Assembly (NCBI RefSeq): GCF_004458765.1
Contig: NZ_SPJX01000012.1
Location: 62,001-126,000 of the forward strand
Source of the DNA: Microvirga pakistanensis
Lineage (GTDB): Bacteria; Pseudomonadota; Alphaproteobacteria; Rhizobiales; Beijerinckiaceae
DNA length: 64,000 nt
Direction: 5' to 3'
Shown one piece after another: positions 42,916 through 51,645 of this stretch. Made by a program: the position numbers and the translations under genes. The notes under the pieces are model-generated. The model did no database searches. It had not been told where the DNA came from and was given only the letters and a program-made list of their open reading frames with translations. Numbering within the stretch: the first letter of the stretch is position 1; every line of letters starts with the position of its first letter.

Positions 42916-44009
42916 CGGGGCCTCCCCACGATACGGTCGAGCCAGAAGGAGCAGCCCACCGCCGGGATCGGGCTCTCCGCTCCGAGATGCTGCAGGAGCC
43001 GGTCATAGCGCCCGCCGCCCACGATGGGCTTGCCGTCGCTGCGGCCCGGGTCCTGCATCTCGAAGATGAAGCCCGTGTAGTAATCGAGATTGCGCGCGAA
43101 GGTGGCGGCGAACGAGAAGGCGCCGACCTCGAGCCCGCGCGCGGCCATGAAGCCGGTCCGCTCCTCGAAAAGCACGATGGCCCCGTTGAGGTCGAGCCTG
43201 GTCTCCGTGGCGAGGGCCCTCACGGCTTCCGCCGCCTGATCGGGATCGCCCTGGATCGCGAGGTAGCGCTCCAGGATCTCCCGCGCCTCGTTCGACAGAC
43301 CGGTGCGGTTCGCGGCGCGGGCCAGGAACCGCTCGGCGATCTCGCCCGCGCTGCGGCCGCCGACGCTTGCGATCCCGGCGATCGACAGGATGTCCTCCAC
43401 GAAGGCCTTGGCGGCCTGGGGCGCCTGCCCCTCGATGGCGGCGAGCAGTCCCGCATGTTCTTGGGCACCTGGGCCTTCGGTTTCGGAGAGGCTCGCCAGA
43501 CCCTGCCCGGACACGATCGATCGGATCACGCGGCGCTTCGCGGCGGGCGCGATCCCGAGGCCATCGATGAGGGCATGGAGCAGGCCCATGTCGCCGATCC
43601 GCACGGCCGGGGCGGGGGCTCCGATCAGGCGCAGGCCCTCAAGGGCGAGGCCGAGGATCTCCGCATCGGCCGCGGCGGCGTCCGGGCGGCCGATGGATTC
43701 CAGGCCCGCCTGAAGGAATTCGCCGCTCTCGTTGGGGCGCATGCGGAAGACGGGGCCGCCATAGGCGTAGCCGGAGGGCCGGGCGGCCCGGCGGGAGAGA
43801 TGCTGGAGGCAGACCGGAATGGTGTATTCGGGCCTCAGGCACAGCTCCGCGCCCGCCGCGTCCTGCGTCACGAACATGCGTCGCCGGATGTCCTCGCCCG
43901 AAAGGTCGATGAACACGTCCGCGGGCTGCAGAACCGGCGGCTCGACACGCGCATAGCCTTCGCGCTCGAAGAGCGCGACCAGCGCAACAATGGCATCCGT
44001 CTCCGTCAC
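42912..44009 (-). CDS. hisZ: ATP phosphoribosyltransferase regulatory subunit
   Basis: HisZ is a HisRS paralogue that activates short-form HisG and mediates histidine feedback inhibition. The 365-residue protein has the HisRS core (ARVEPPVLQPADVFIDLSGEDIRRRMFVTQDAAG; LRPEYTIPVCLQHL; IVGGGRYDRLLQHLG) but lacks the anticodon-binding domain. Start is GTG at 44009. Its stop overlaps the hisG ATG (ATGA), so the two are coupled. Confidence 0.92.
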   Translation of the reverse strand: MTETDAIVALVALFEREGYARVEPPVLQPADVFIDLSGEDIRRRMFVTQDAAGAELCLRPEYTIPVCLQHLSRRAARPSGYAYGGPVFRMRPNESGEFLQAGLESIGRPDAAAADAEILGLALEGLRLIGAPAPAVRIGDMGLLHALIDGLGIAPAAKRRVIRSIVSGQGLASLSETEGPGAQEHAGLLAAIEGQAPQAAKAFVEDILSIAGIASVGGRSAGEIAERFLARAANRTGLSNEAREILERYLAIQGDPDQAAEAVRALATETRLDLNGAIVLFEERTGFMAARGLEVGAFSFAATFARNLDYYTGFIFEMQDPGRSDGKPIVGGGRYDRLLQHLGAESPIPAVGCSFWLDRIVGRPR

Positions 44010-44110
44010 TGGTGTCGCCTAATCCTTTGTCCGGCATGCTCTCTAGCAATGCCGGGCCGGGAAGGCGACCGTTTTCAGCCGGAAGGGTGAATGCGGGGCG
44101 CCCCCTCGTC

Positions 44111-44220
44111 GTCATGGCCGTCCCCGGACCTGATCCGGGGATCAGTCCCGGCTATCCACGTCTTGAGAATCGCACCGGGTCAAAGACGTGGATGCCCGGC
44201 TTAAAGCGCCGGGCATGACG
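44111..44220. repeat. RIME-like intergenic repeat, family A
   Basis: About 110 bp between hisZ and the Lys-rich gene. It has outer GTCAT/ATGAC ends, a left hairpin CCCCGGACC...TCCGGGG, a central CCACGTCTT...AAGACGTGG and a right hairpin GCCCGGC...GCCGGGC. The layout matches the copy at 46351-46440. Confidence 0.7.
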
Positions 44221-44245
44221 GGAGAGGTGAAGGCGGGAAAGGCGG

Positions 44246-44695
44246 TCACTCCTTCTGGGCAGTGTCGCCCTTGGCTTTCGAGACGCGGCGCTTGCTGTGG
44301 TCGCTGGAGCGGTGGACGTACTTGACCTTGTTGCTCTCGTCCTTGCCCTGCATGTCGCGGTCGTCGGCTCCGCCGGCGAGGCTGGCGGGCAGGAAATGGC
44401 GAGCGGCCTCGGTCACCACACCCGCCACGGCTCCGGCGGCCGTCTGCGTGAGGTCCATGCCCTGCGACCCCGCATCGGCCACGGCGTTGCCGGCCTTCTT
44501 GGCGGCACGGGTCTTGGTCAGGGCGGCGGCGGCCGCGCCGGCGGCGGCGATCAGGGCGTCGGCCAGGATCTCGCGGCCCAGATCCGTGTTGATCAGATCC
44601 ATCAGGCCAGACTTCTTGGCGCTTTTCGCCAGCTTCGTGCCGGTGCTCTTCTTCTTGCTGCTGCTCTTCTTCTCTTTGTCTTTGGCCTTCGCCAT
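44246..44695 (-). CDS. Lys/Ala-rich protein of unknown function
   Basis: A 149-residue protein not recognised by motif. It has a strongly basic head (residues 1-28: repeated Lys and Ser), a helical Ala-rich centre with LINTDLGREILADALIAAAGAAAAALTKTRAAKK, and a charged tail. Total charge is strongly positive, so nucleic-acid association is possible but not shown. Similar hypothetical proteins are common in alphaproteobacteria. It sits between hisS and hisZ, all on the minus strand, but the family A repeat separates it from hisZ. Confidence 0.72.
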   Translation of the reverse strand: MAKAKDKEKKSSSKKKSTGTKLAKSAKKSGLMDLINTDLGREILADALIAAAGAAAAALTKTRAAKKAGNAVADAGSQGMDLTQTAAGAVAGVVTEAARHFLPASLAGGADDRDMQGKDESNKVKYVHRSSDHSKRRVSKAKGDTAQKE

Positions 44696-44767
44696 GGGTG
44701 TCTCCTGATAGTCAAGCTTCAGAAGACAACCCCAAGCAAAGCGGAGGGGTTCCCGCGCGGCCGGGCC

Positions 44768-46252
44768 CTACCGAAAATGCCGCGCCAGGATCTCGCGGAC
44801 GGTGTCCACCAGCTTGTCCTCGGGCACCGAGACTTGAGCCGGGCGGGCAGCCTTCCACTCGGCGTTGGAGGCGATGGCCTCGGCCGCCTTGGCGCCTTCG
44901 ATGAGGTCCTTGATCTCCACCTCGCCGCGCTCGCGCTCGTTGGAGCCCTGGATGATCACGCAGGGGCTCTGACGGCGGTCGGCGTATTTCATCTGCGCCT
45001 TCATGCCGGAGGAGCCGAGATAGAGCTCGGCCCGGATGCCGGCCTGGCGCAGGGCCGACACCATGCGCTGGTAGGCGGCGATCTGGTCCCTGTCCATGAC
45101 GAGCACCACCACCGGGCCGGGCTTCTCGGAGCCCGACACGATGGGGCTCTTGATCATCTGCAGGGCCGAGAGCAGGCGCGAGACGCCGATGGAGAAGCCG
45201 GTGGCCGGAACGGGCTCCGACCGGAAGCGGCCCACGAGGCCGTCATAGCGCCCCCCGCCGCCGACGGAGCCGAAGCGCACGGGACGTCCGTCCTCGTCCT
45301 GCACCTGGAAGGTGAGCTCCGCCTCGTAGACCGGGCCGGTGTAGTATTCGAGACCGCGCACGACTGAAGGGTCGATGATCACGCGATCCTCGTAGCCGGA
45401 TGCGGCCACGAGGGCGGCGATCTCCGCAAGCTCGTCCGCGCCTTCGAGGCCGCGGGCCGAAGAGCCCACGACGCCGCGCAGATTTTCGACTGTCGCCGCA
45501 TTGTCCACGCCCTTGGCGGCTGTGAAGGCGAGCACGCGCGCGATCGCCTCGGGCGACAGCTCCGCGCCCTTCGTGAAGTCGCCGCTCTCGTCCTTGCGGC
45601 CTGGGCCCAGGAGCTGGCTCACGCCCTCGGGTCCGAGACGGTCGAGCTTGTCGATGGCGCGCAGCACCGTGAGGCGCTGGCCTGCCTTGTCCTCTCCGCC
45701 GAGGCCAATGGCTTCGAGCACGCCGTCGAGAACCTTGCGGTTGTTGATCTTGATGATGAACTCGCCGCGCTTGAGGCCGAGCTTCTCCAGCGTGTCGGCG
45801 GCCATCATGCAGATCTCGGCATCCGCCGCGACGGAGGCCGCCCCCACGGTGTCGGCGTCGAACTGCATGAACTGGCGGAAGCGGCCCGGGCCGGGCTTCT
45901 CGTTCCGGAAAACCCAGCCGGCGCGATAGCTGCGATAGGGCTTGGGGAGCGCGTCGAAGTTCTCGGCCACGTACCGGGCGAGCGGCGCGGTCAGGTCGTA
46001 GCGCAGCGACAGCCATTGCTCGTCGTCGTCCTGGAACGAGAACACGCCCTCGTTCGGGCGGTCCTGGTCGGGCAGGAACTTGCCGAGCGCATCCGTATAC
46101 TCGACGAAGGGCGTCTCGACGCCCTCGAAGCCGTAGAGCTCGTAGGATTCGCGGATCGCCGCCAGCATGCGCTCGGTGGCGGACAAATCGGCGGGAGTGC
46201 GGTCGGCAAAGCCGCGCGGCGCGCGGGCCTTGATCTTGTCGGCCTTGGACAT
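44768..46252 (-). CDS. hisS: Histidyl-tRNA synthetase (long alphaproteobacterial form)
   Basis: The 494-residue HisRS is about 70 residues longer than the E. coli enzyme. Class II motifs are present: [17 protein letters not shown] (start), [15 protein letters not shown] and [20 protein letters not shown] (motif 2), and the histidine-binding [17 protein letters not shown] with [17 protein letters not shown]. In many alphaproteobacteria tRNA-His lacks the G-1 identity base and HisRS is adapted; this protein looks like that type, by length and company, but the tRNA is not in the window. It lies upstream of hisZ, its paralogue. Confidence 0.95.
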   Translation of the reverse strand: MSKADKIKARAPRGFADRTPADLSATERMLAAIRESYELYGFEGVETPFVEYTDALGKFLPDQDRPNEGVFSFQDDDEQWLSLRYDLTAPLARYVAENFDALPKPYRSYRAGWVFRNEKPGPGRFRQFMQFDADTVGAASVAADAEICMMAADTLEKLGLKRGEFIIKINNRKVLDGVLEAIGLGGEDKAGQRLTVLRAIDKLDRLGPEGVSQLLGPGRKDESGDFTKGAELSPEAIARVLAFTAAKGVDNAATVENLRGVVGSSARGLEGADELAEIAALVAASGYEDRVIIDPSVVRGLEYYTGPVYEAELTFQVQDEDGRPVRFGSVGGGGRYDGLVGRFRSEPVPATGFSIGVSRLLSALQMIKSPIVSGSEKPGPVVVLVMDRDQIAAYQRMVSALRQAGIRAELYLGSSGMKAQMKYADRRQSPCVIIQGSNERERGEVEIKDLIEGAKAAEAIASNAEWKAARPAQVSVPEDKLVDTVREILARHFR

Positions 46253-46350
46253 GGGTTCAAACAGCAGCCGTTACAGGGATAAAACGTGCTGCGTCCTAAC
46301 CCGTGCGGGCTGGAGGGGCAAGCGATGTTGGCATATTCACAATATCAACC

Positions 46351-46440
46351 GTCATCCCCGGGCTTGCCCCGGGGATCCACGTCTTTAGTCCCGCCGCGGT
46401 TCCCAAGACGTGGATGGCCGGGACGAGCCCGGCCATGACG
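46351..46440. repeat. RIME-like intergenic repeat, family A (best copy)
   Basis: A 90-bp element between hisS and the transaminase gene: GTCAT...ATGAC ends, left hairpin CCCCGGGCTTGCCCCGGGG, inner stem CCACGTCTT/AAGACGTGG, right hairpin GGCCGGGACGAGCCCGGCC. The whole folds as a cloverleaf-like structure on either strand. Confidence 0.75.
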
Positions 46441-46471
46441 AAGAGTGTCGACGATGGAGGCTATTCGCGCC

Positions 46472-47821
46472 TCAAGCCACCGCCCGGATCACCTTGGCGA
46501 GCTTGTCGACGATCTCGCCGATCTCCTCCTCCGTGACGATGAGGGGCGGGGAGAGGGCGATGGTGTCGCCGGTGACGCGCATCATCAGGCCGTATTCGTT
46601 GAAGGCGCGGTCCATGGCCTCGAAGGCGCGGGCGCCGACGGCGTCGGGTCGCGAAGCCAGGTCGATGGCGCCCACGAGGCCGACGGTGCGGATGTCGAGC
46701 ACGTTCGGCTGGCCTTTCAGCGAATGGATCGCATCGGCCCAGACCGGCTCCAGGGTCTTCGCCCGCTCGAACAGCTTCTCGTCCCGGTAGATGTCCTGGG
46801 CGGCGAGCGCCGCCGCGCAGGCGAGCGGGTGGCCGGAATAGGTGTAGCCGTGGAACAGCTCGATCATGTGCTCCGGACCCTTCATGAAGGTGTTGTAGAG
46901 CCCTTCGCGCACCACCACGCCGCCCATGGGCACGGTGCCGGAATTCACGCCCTTGGCGAAGGTGATCATGTCGGGAACGACGCCGTAGCGTTCGGCCGCG
47001 AAGGCCGTGCCGAGGCGGCCGAAGCCCGTGATCACTTCGTCGAAGATGAGCAGGATGCCGTGCTTGTCGCAGATCTGGCGCAGGCGCTGCAGGTAGCCCT
47101 TCGGCGCCGGGATGACGCCCGTGGAGCCCGCCATGGGCTCGACGATCACGGCCGCGATGGTGGAGGCGTCGTGCAGGGTCACGATGCGCTCGAGCTCGTC
47201 CGCGAGATGCGCGCCCCATTCGGGCTCGCCCTTCGTGAAGGCCTGCTGCTCGCGGTTGTAGGTGTGAGGCAGGTGGTCGACGCCCGCGAGCAGGGTGCCG
47301 AAGAACTGGCGGTTCTTGACGATGCCGCCGACCGAGATCCCGCCGAAGCCCACGCCGTGGTAGCCGCGCTCGCGCCCGATCAGGCGCGTCTTGCTGCCCT
47401 GTCCGCGCACGTTCCAATAGGCGAGGGCCACTTTGAGCGCCGTGTCCACCGCCTCGGAGCCCGAGTTGCAGAAGAACACGTGGTTCAGGTCCCCGGGGGC
47501 GAGCTGGGCAATGCGGGACGCGATGGCGAAGCCGCCCTTGTGGCCGAACTGGAAGGCGGGGGAATAATCGAGCTCCTGTGCCTGGGCCTGGATCGCGGCG
47601 GTGATCTCGTCCCGGTTGTGGCCCGCGTTGCAGCACCAGAGACCGGCCGCGCCGTCGATCACCTCACGGCCGTCCGGCGTGTAGTAGTACATGCCCTTCG
47701 CCCGGGCGATCATGCGGGGGCGCTGCTTGAAGGAGCGGTTGGCCGTGAACGGAAGCCACCAGGCCTCCAGGTCGTTCGGTGATGAGATGTCGTTGGCGGC
47801 TCGCGACGTCTGGGCGGTCAT
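46472..47821 (-). CDS. Class III PLP aminotransferase (omega-amino acid:pyruvate type)
   Basis: A 449-residue PLP enzyme of the ornithine/beta-alanine aminotransferase group. It carries FFCNSGSEAVDTALKVA, the cofactor loop LLIFDEVITGFGRLGTAFAAERYGVVPDMITFAKGVNSG (the Lys in TFAKG is the Schiff-base residue) and the N-terminal WWLPFTANRSFKQRPRM that is characteristic of beta-alanine:pyruvate aminotransferases. It may degrade beta-alanine or other omega-amines. No pathway partner is adjacent, so the natural substrate is not fixed. Confidence 0.9.
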   Translation of the reverse strand: MTAQTSRAANDISSPNDLEAWWLPFTANRSFKQRPRMIARAKGMYYYTPDGREVIDGAAGLWCCNAGHNRDEITAAIQAQAQELDYSPAFQFGHKGGFAIASRIAQLAPGDLNHVFFCNSGSEAVDTALKVALAYWNVRGQGSKTRLIGRERGYHGVGFGGISVGGIVKNRQFFGTLLAGVDHLPHTYNREQQAFTKGEPEWGAHLADELERIVTLHDASTIAAVIVEPMAGSTGVIPAPKGYLQRLRQICDKHGILLIFDEVITGFGRLGTAFAAERYGVVPDMITFAKGVNSGTVPMGGVVVREGLYNTFMKGPEHMIELFHGYTYSGHPLACAAALAAQDIYRDEKLFERAKTLEPVWADAIHSLKGQPNVLDIRTVGLVGAIDLASRPDAVGARAFEAMDRAFNEYGLMMRVTGDTIALSPPLIVTEEEIGEIVDKLAKVIRAVA

Positions 47822-47923
47822 AATGGTCCTCGAACATGACTGGTCGCGCGAAGCCTACCAGCCGCCTCCGGTCGCCGCAAAAGGAACTTTGGTCAGAGCC
47901 GCGAGCGGGGTGCAAGCCCCGCA

Positions 47924-48145
47924 TCAGCCTGTCATGGCATGAGCTTCATAGCCCGCCGCATCGAGAGCGCGGGCGACCTCGACGCTTTGTGCATGGGTGA
48001 CCACATGAATACGGCCATGGTCCAGGTCCACATCGACCCGGGCGCCCGGATCCAGGCGCTGGATCGCCTTGGTGACCGCGTTGACGCAGCCTTGGCAGGT
48101 CATGCCGTCCACCTGCATCAGCAGGTCCTTGCGGGGTTCTTCCAT
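47924..48145 (-). CDS. Heavy-metal-associated (HMA) copper-chaperone-like protein
   Basis: The 73-residue protein is a single HMA domain, ferredoxin-like fold, with the metal-binding GMTCQGC (Cys-x2-Cys) near residues 14-20 and VDVDLDHGRIHVVTH after it. This is the CopZ type that carries Cu(I) to P-type ATPases; no such ATPase is in the window. The ATG at 48145 has GGAG upstream; the longer frame running to 48301 is rejected because it is out of family. Too short for many gene finders. Confidence 0.85.
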   Translation of the reverse strand: MEEPRKDLLMQVDGMTCQGCVNAVTKAIQRLDPGARVDVDLDHGRIHVVTHAQSVEVARALDAAGYEAHAMTG

Positions 48146-48303
48146 CGGGGTCTCCTTTCCAGACCGTGGGCGTTCTGCAACAGCAGGACGGTAAAGTTGT
48201 CTATCGTGGCGATGCGACGCTTGTGGCCCGAGCCCCTGTCTGTACAACATCGTTGCATTGGTGATTCGCCAATATGCGCCAAACCTGGGGAGCGGGGGCA
48301 CCC

Positions 48304-49665
48304 ATGGTGACCGAGAAGGTCCAGATCGATAAGGAGCTCAGGGCGAAATTGTTCGCTCTCGTGCTCGCAAGCCTTGCCATGACGGGAGCGGCCGTCGGCT
48401 TTCTGCCGCCCGCCACCATGGTGCCGCTGGTGACGTTTCTCGGCATCGCGGCCTCCGCGGGCCTCGCTCTGGCCTGGAAGAGGGCCGACGAGGCCGCGAG
48501 GGTCGCCCACTCCGCCAGGGAGGACCTGGCCTTCGTCAGCGAGCGTCTCGTCAAGCTCGAGGAGCTGTTGCAGACGGCGCCCGGGGGCACGCCCGCTCTG
48601 CGCACCACCGTGGCCGAGGTGAAAGGGACCGTGGGACTGCTCGGGGGCGTGGTGCGCGAGCTGGCCAAGAACATCGCCACCCAGAACCGTGCCGTGGCCG
48701 AACTGAAGGGCCGCCTGAACGGTGGTCCGGATCCCGAGGAGGCCAGGCAGGAGCATGTGGCTCCCGTCCTGCTGCCCCAGACCGCCGTTCCGTCGCTCAG
48801 TGAGAGCCGGCCCGCCCCGGAGCCGATGCCCCGCAAGCCCGAGGAGGAGATCCGTCGCATGCGGCTGATCATGCAGGCCTTCGAGGCGGACGCCATCGAG
48901 CTGCATCTTCAGCCGATCGTGGCGTTGCCCCAGCGCAAGATCCGGTTCTACGAGGCCCTGGCGCGCCTGCGCCTGGCCGATGGGACGCTCCTCGGCCCCT
49001 CCGAGTTCGTCGGGACCCTCGAGCGCCTCGGCCGCGCCACGGAATTCGACCGTCGTGTCCTGAACCGTGCCATGGCGGTGGCCTACCACCTCATTACCAA
49101 GGGCAGCGAGGCCATTGTCGGAGTGAATCTGACGCCCCATTCCGTTCGGGAGCCGGGCTTCCTGTGGTCGCTGACGGGCGTCATGGACGCCGCACCCGAG
49201 ACCCTGGGCAAGGTCGTGCTCGAGTTCCCGCAGGAATGCTGGCGCGAGCTCGATCCGGACAGCCGGGAGGCCCTGGGCGTCCTGCGCGACAAGGGCGTGC
49301 CGCTCTGCCTCGATTCCGCAACGGATCTCGACCTCGATCCCCCTGGCCTCGCCGATCTCGGCGTTCGCTTCGTGAAGCTGCCGGCCGACCTGCTGGTGGC
49401 GGCCGGCCGTGATGAGAGCCAACACCTGGGCCCGGACCTGGGCGTGCGCGACCTGGCCGCCTCCCTGCGCCGCGAGGGCATCAGGCTCGTGGCCGAGCAC
49501 GTGGAGCAGGAGGAGATGGTGCCGGTCCTCGCCGAGATCGGCGTGCCGCTGGCGCAAGGCTTCGTGTTCTCGGCGCCCCGCGCGGTGAGGGCCGAGGTGC
49601 TGGGCACGGCCGCCCGGCCGGCGGCTCCGGAGGATGCGCAGCCGCTCCTGCGACGCGTTGGCTGA
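48304..49665 (+). CDS. Membrane-anchored EAL-domain protein, probably catalytically degenerate
   Basis: The 453-residue protein has two N-terminal hydrophobic helices (about 14-31 and 33-55), a helical linker to about 190, then an EAL domain. The EAL triad (217-219) is kept in FYEALARLRLADG. The loop equivalent to DDFGTG reads Asp337-Ser-Ala-Thr-Asp-Leu, so a metal ligand is missing, and the usual catalytic Lys/Glu context is altered. It is therefore likely to bind c-di-GMP or another partner without hydrolysing it. The ATG at 48304 is preferred to 48274 because GGGGAG precedes it. It is separate from the full PAS-GGDEF-EAL protein at the left edge. Confidence 0.83.
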   Translation: MVTEKVQIDKELRAKLFALVLASLAMTGAAVGFLPPATMVPLVTFLGIAASAGLALAWKRADEAARVAHSAREDLAFVSERLVKLEELLQTAPGGTPALRTTVAEVKGTVGLLGGVVRELAKNIATQNRAVAELKGRLNGGPDPEEARQEHVAPVLLPQTAVPSLSESRPAPEPMPRKPEEEIRRMRLIMQAFEADAIELHLQPIVALPQRKIRFYEALARLRLADGTLLGPSEFVGTLERLGRATEFDRRVLNRAMAVAYHLITKGSEAIVGVNLTPHSVREPGFLWSLTGVMDAAPETLGKVVLEFPQECWRELDPDSREALGVLRDKGVPLCLDSATDLDLDPPGLADLGVRFVKLPADLLVAAGRDESQHLGPDLGVRDLAASLRREGIRLVAEHVEQEEMVPVLAEIGVPLAQGFVFSAPRAVRAEVLGTAARPAAPEDAQPLLRRVG

Positions 49666-49740
49666 GCCCGGCCGGCCGACTGAGGTTGACTTGGAGGGCG
49701 CAAGCGCCTACCCGCCCGGTTCCACCACCAGCGAGATCCC

Positions 49741-50622
49741 ATGCCAGCCTCTTCCCGTCCCGCTCTCGTCGAGGGCCTGAAACCTCTGGCCGAGAATTAC
49801 GACCTCATCCTGTGCGACGTGTGGGGTGTGCTGCACAACGGCGTGAAGGCCTACGAGGCCGCGGGCGACGCGCTCACGCGCTTCCGTTCGAAGGGGGGAC
49901 GCGTCGTTCTCGTTTCGAATGCTCCGCGCCCCGGCGCCTCGGTCGGGACGCAGCTCGACGGGTTCAAGGTTCCGCGCACCGCCTATGACGCCATCGTCAC
50001 CTCGGGGGACCTCACGCGGTTCGCCATCGCGGAGCGGCTCGACAAGGTCGTCTCCCACATCGGCCCGCCCCGCGACATGCCGATGTACGACGGCCTCGCC
50101 GTGCGCTTCGGCTCCATCGAGGAGGCGGATTACGTGGTCTGCTCCGGCTTCGACGACGACGAGACCGAGACGGTGGAGAACTACCGGTCCCGTCTCGAGG
50201 CCATGCTCCGCCGCAACCTGCTCATGGTCTGCGCCAATCCCGATCTCATCGTGGAACGCGGCCACATGATCCTGCCCTGCGCAGGCACGATCGCGCTCGC
50301 CTACGAGGAGATGGGCGGCAAGGTGTTCTACGCAGGCAAGCCGCATGCGCCGGTCTATGAGAAGGCGCTCGCCGTCGCGTCGCAGCTCGGCGGACGCGCC
50401 ATCCCCAAGGAGCGGGTGCTGGCGGTCGGCGACGCGATCCGCACCGACATCGCGGGGGCGGCCGGGTTCGGCATCGATTCCCTGCTCATCGCGCGAGGCA
50501 TCCACGCGAAGGAGCTCGGGCTCCACGAGGGCGATCTCGTCTCCGATCACGTGCAGGACTGGGTGGATCGCCAGCCCGTCACCCCCACCGCCATCATGGA
50601 TGTGCTCGCCTGGGAGGCGTGA
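49741..50622 (+). CDS. HAD-superfamily hydrolase, class IIA (TIGR01459-like)
   Basis: A 293-residue phosphatase of the NagD/IIA group. Motif I is LILCDVWGVLHNG (Asp nucleophile; the second Asp is replaced as CDVWG, as in the TIGR01459 branch), motif II is VVLVSNAPRP, and motif IV is VLAVGDAIRTDIAGAAGFGIDSLLIARG. These enzymes act on phosphosugars or similar small phosphoesters. Its neighbour ribF on the same strand lies 45 bases on, so co-transcription is possible, and a phosphatase of FMN-pathway intermediates would be an attractive idea but is unproven. Confidence 0.87.
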   Translation: MPASSRPALVEGLKPLAENYDLILCDVWGVLHNGVKAYEAAGDALTRFRSKGGRVVLVSNAPRPGASVGTQLDGFKVPRTAYDAIVTSGDLTRFAIAERLDKVVSHIGPPRDMPMYDGLAVRFGSIEEADYVVCSGFDDDETETVENYRSRLEAMLRRNLLMVCANPDLIVERGHMILPCAGTIALAYEEMGGKVFYAGKPHAPVYEKALAVASQLGGRAIPKERVLAVGDAIRTDIAGAAGFGIDSLLIARGIHAKELGLHEGDLVSDHVQDWVDRQPVTPTAIMDVLAWEA

Positions 50623-50667
50623 GGCGCCTGCTTGACCCTGCCGCCGGTTGAGGTAGAGACCCGCTCC

Positions 50668-51639
50668 ATGCCCTCCAACGAACCTCACGCCCCGGTGTCG
50701 TCCTCCTTCGTGGTCCGTCGCGACGGCGACCCCGTGCCCGAAAGCCTGAAGGGAGCCGTGGCGGCGATTGGGAATTTCGACGGCGTGCATCGCGGGCACC
50801 GGCACCTGCTCGACATGGCCCTGCGCTCCGGCAGGCCCGCGGCGGTTCTCACGTTCGAACCGCATCCGCGCAGCTTCTTCCAGCCCGACAGGCCGCTGTT
50901 TCGCCTGACGCCCGAGCCGGTCAAGCTCGGCATCTTCGCGCGCCTGGGTCTCGCGGGCGCCTTCGTGCTCCGCTTCGACGGCAGGCTCGCCTCCCTGACG
51001 GCGGAAGAGTTCGTGACCCTCCTCAAGGGTGAACTTGAGCTCTCCGGCGTCGTGGTCGGACACGACTTCCATTTCGGGCGTGGGCGCGAGGGAAATCCGG
51101 AACGGATGAGCGGCCTGTGCCGCGGGCTGGGGCTCGACTGCCTCATCGCGCCGGCCATCGTGGAGGGTTCGGAACCCGTTTCCTCCAGCGCCATCCGGGC
51201 GGCTCTGGAGGCGGGCGACATCGCAGCCGCCAACACGCTGCTGGGATATCGCTGGTTCGTTCGCGCGCCGGTCCGGCACGGGGACAAGCGGGGCCGGGAG
51301 CTCGGCTATCCCACGGCCAACATGCGGCTGCCCGACGATTGCCGCCTGCGGCACGGCATCTATGCGGTGCGCGCATCGGTGAACGGACAGCCGGTCGACG
51401 GGGTCGCCAGCTTCGGCCGCCGCCCGACCTTCGACAACGGCGCGCCGCTGCTCGAAACGCACCTGTTCGATTTCAGCGGCGATCTCTATGGCACGACTCT
51501 CGACGTGGAGTTCGTCGGCTGGATCCGGGGCGAGGAGCGCTTCGACGGGATCGAGGCGCTGATCGCGCAGATGGACCGGGATTCGGAAGAGGCCAGGCGG
51601 ATGCTCAAGGCCGACCGGACGCCTTCGATGGTCGGTTGA
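50668..51639 (+). CDS. ribF: Bifunctional riboflavin kinase/FMN adenylyltransferase
   Basis: RibF makes FMN and FAD from riboflavin. The 323-residue protein has the nucleotidyl transferase part (AAIGNFDGVHRGHRHLL near residue 33; VVVGHDFHFGRGREGN near 130). It is followed by the riboflavin kinase domain with GYPTANMRLPDDCRLRHGIYAV. The ATG at 50668 is the best start; a TTG at 50632 gives a slightly longer N-terminus. It ends 6 bases before the convergent DUF3095 gene. Confidence 0.95.
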   Translation: MPSNEPHAPVSSSFVVRRDGDPVPESLKGAVAAIGNFDGVHRGHRHLLDMALRSGRPAAVLTFEPHPRSFFQPDRPLFRLTPEPVKLGIFARLGLAGAFVLRFDGRLASLTAEEFVTLLKGELELSGVVVGHDFHFGRGREGNPERMSGLCRGLGLDCLIAPAIVEGSEPVSSSAIRAALEAGDIAAANTLLGYRWFVRAPVRHGDKRGRELGYPTANMRLPDDCRLRHGIYAVRASVNGQPVDGVASFGRRPTFDNGAPLLETHLFDFSGDLYGTTLDVEFVGWIRGEERFDGIEALIAQMDRDSEEARRMLKADRTPSMVG

Positions 51640-51645
51640 TCCTCA

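Noticed and set aside
46253..46350. His-codon attenuator upstream of hisS
   Set aside because: No run of His codons or terminator was found, unlike the tyrS leader.
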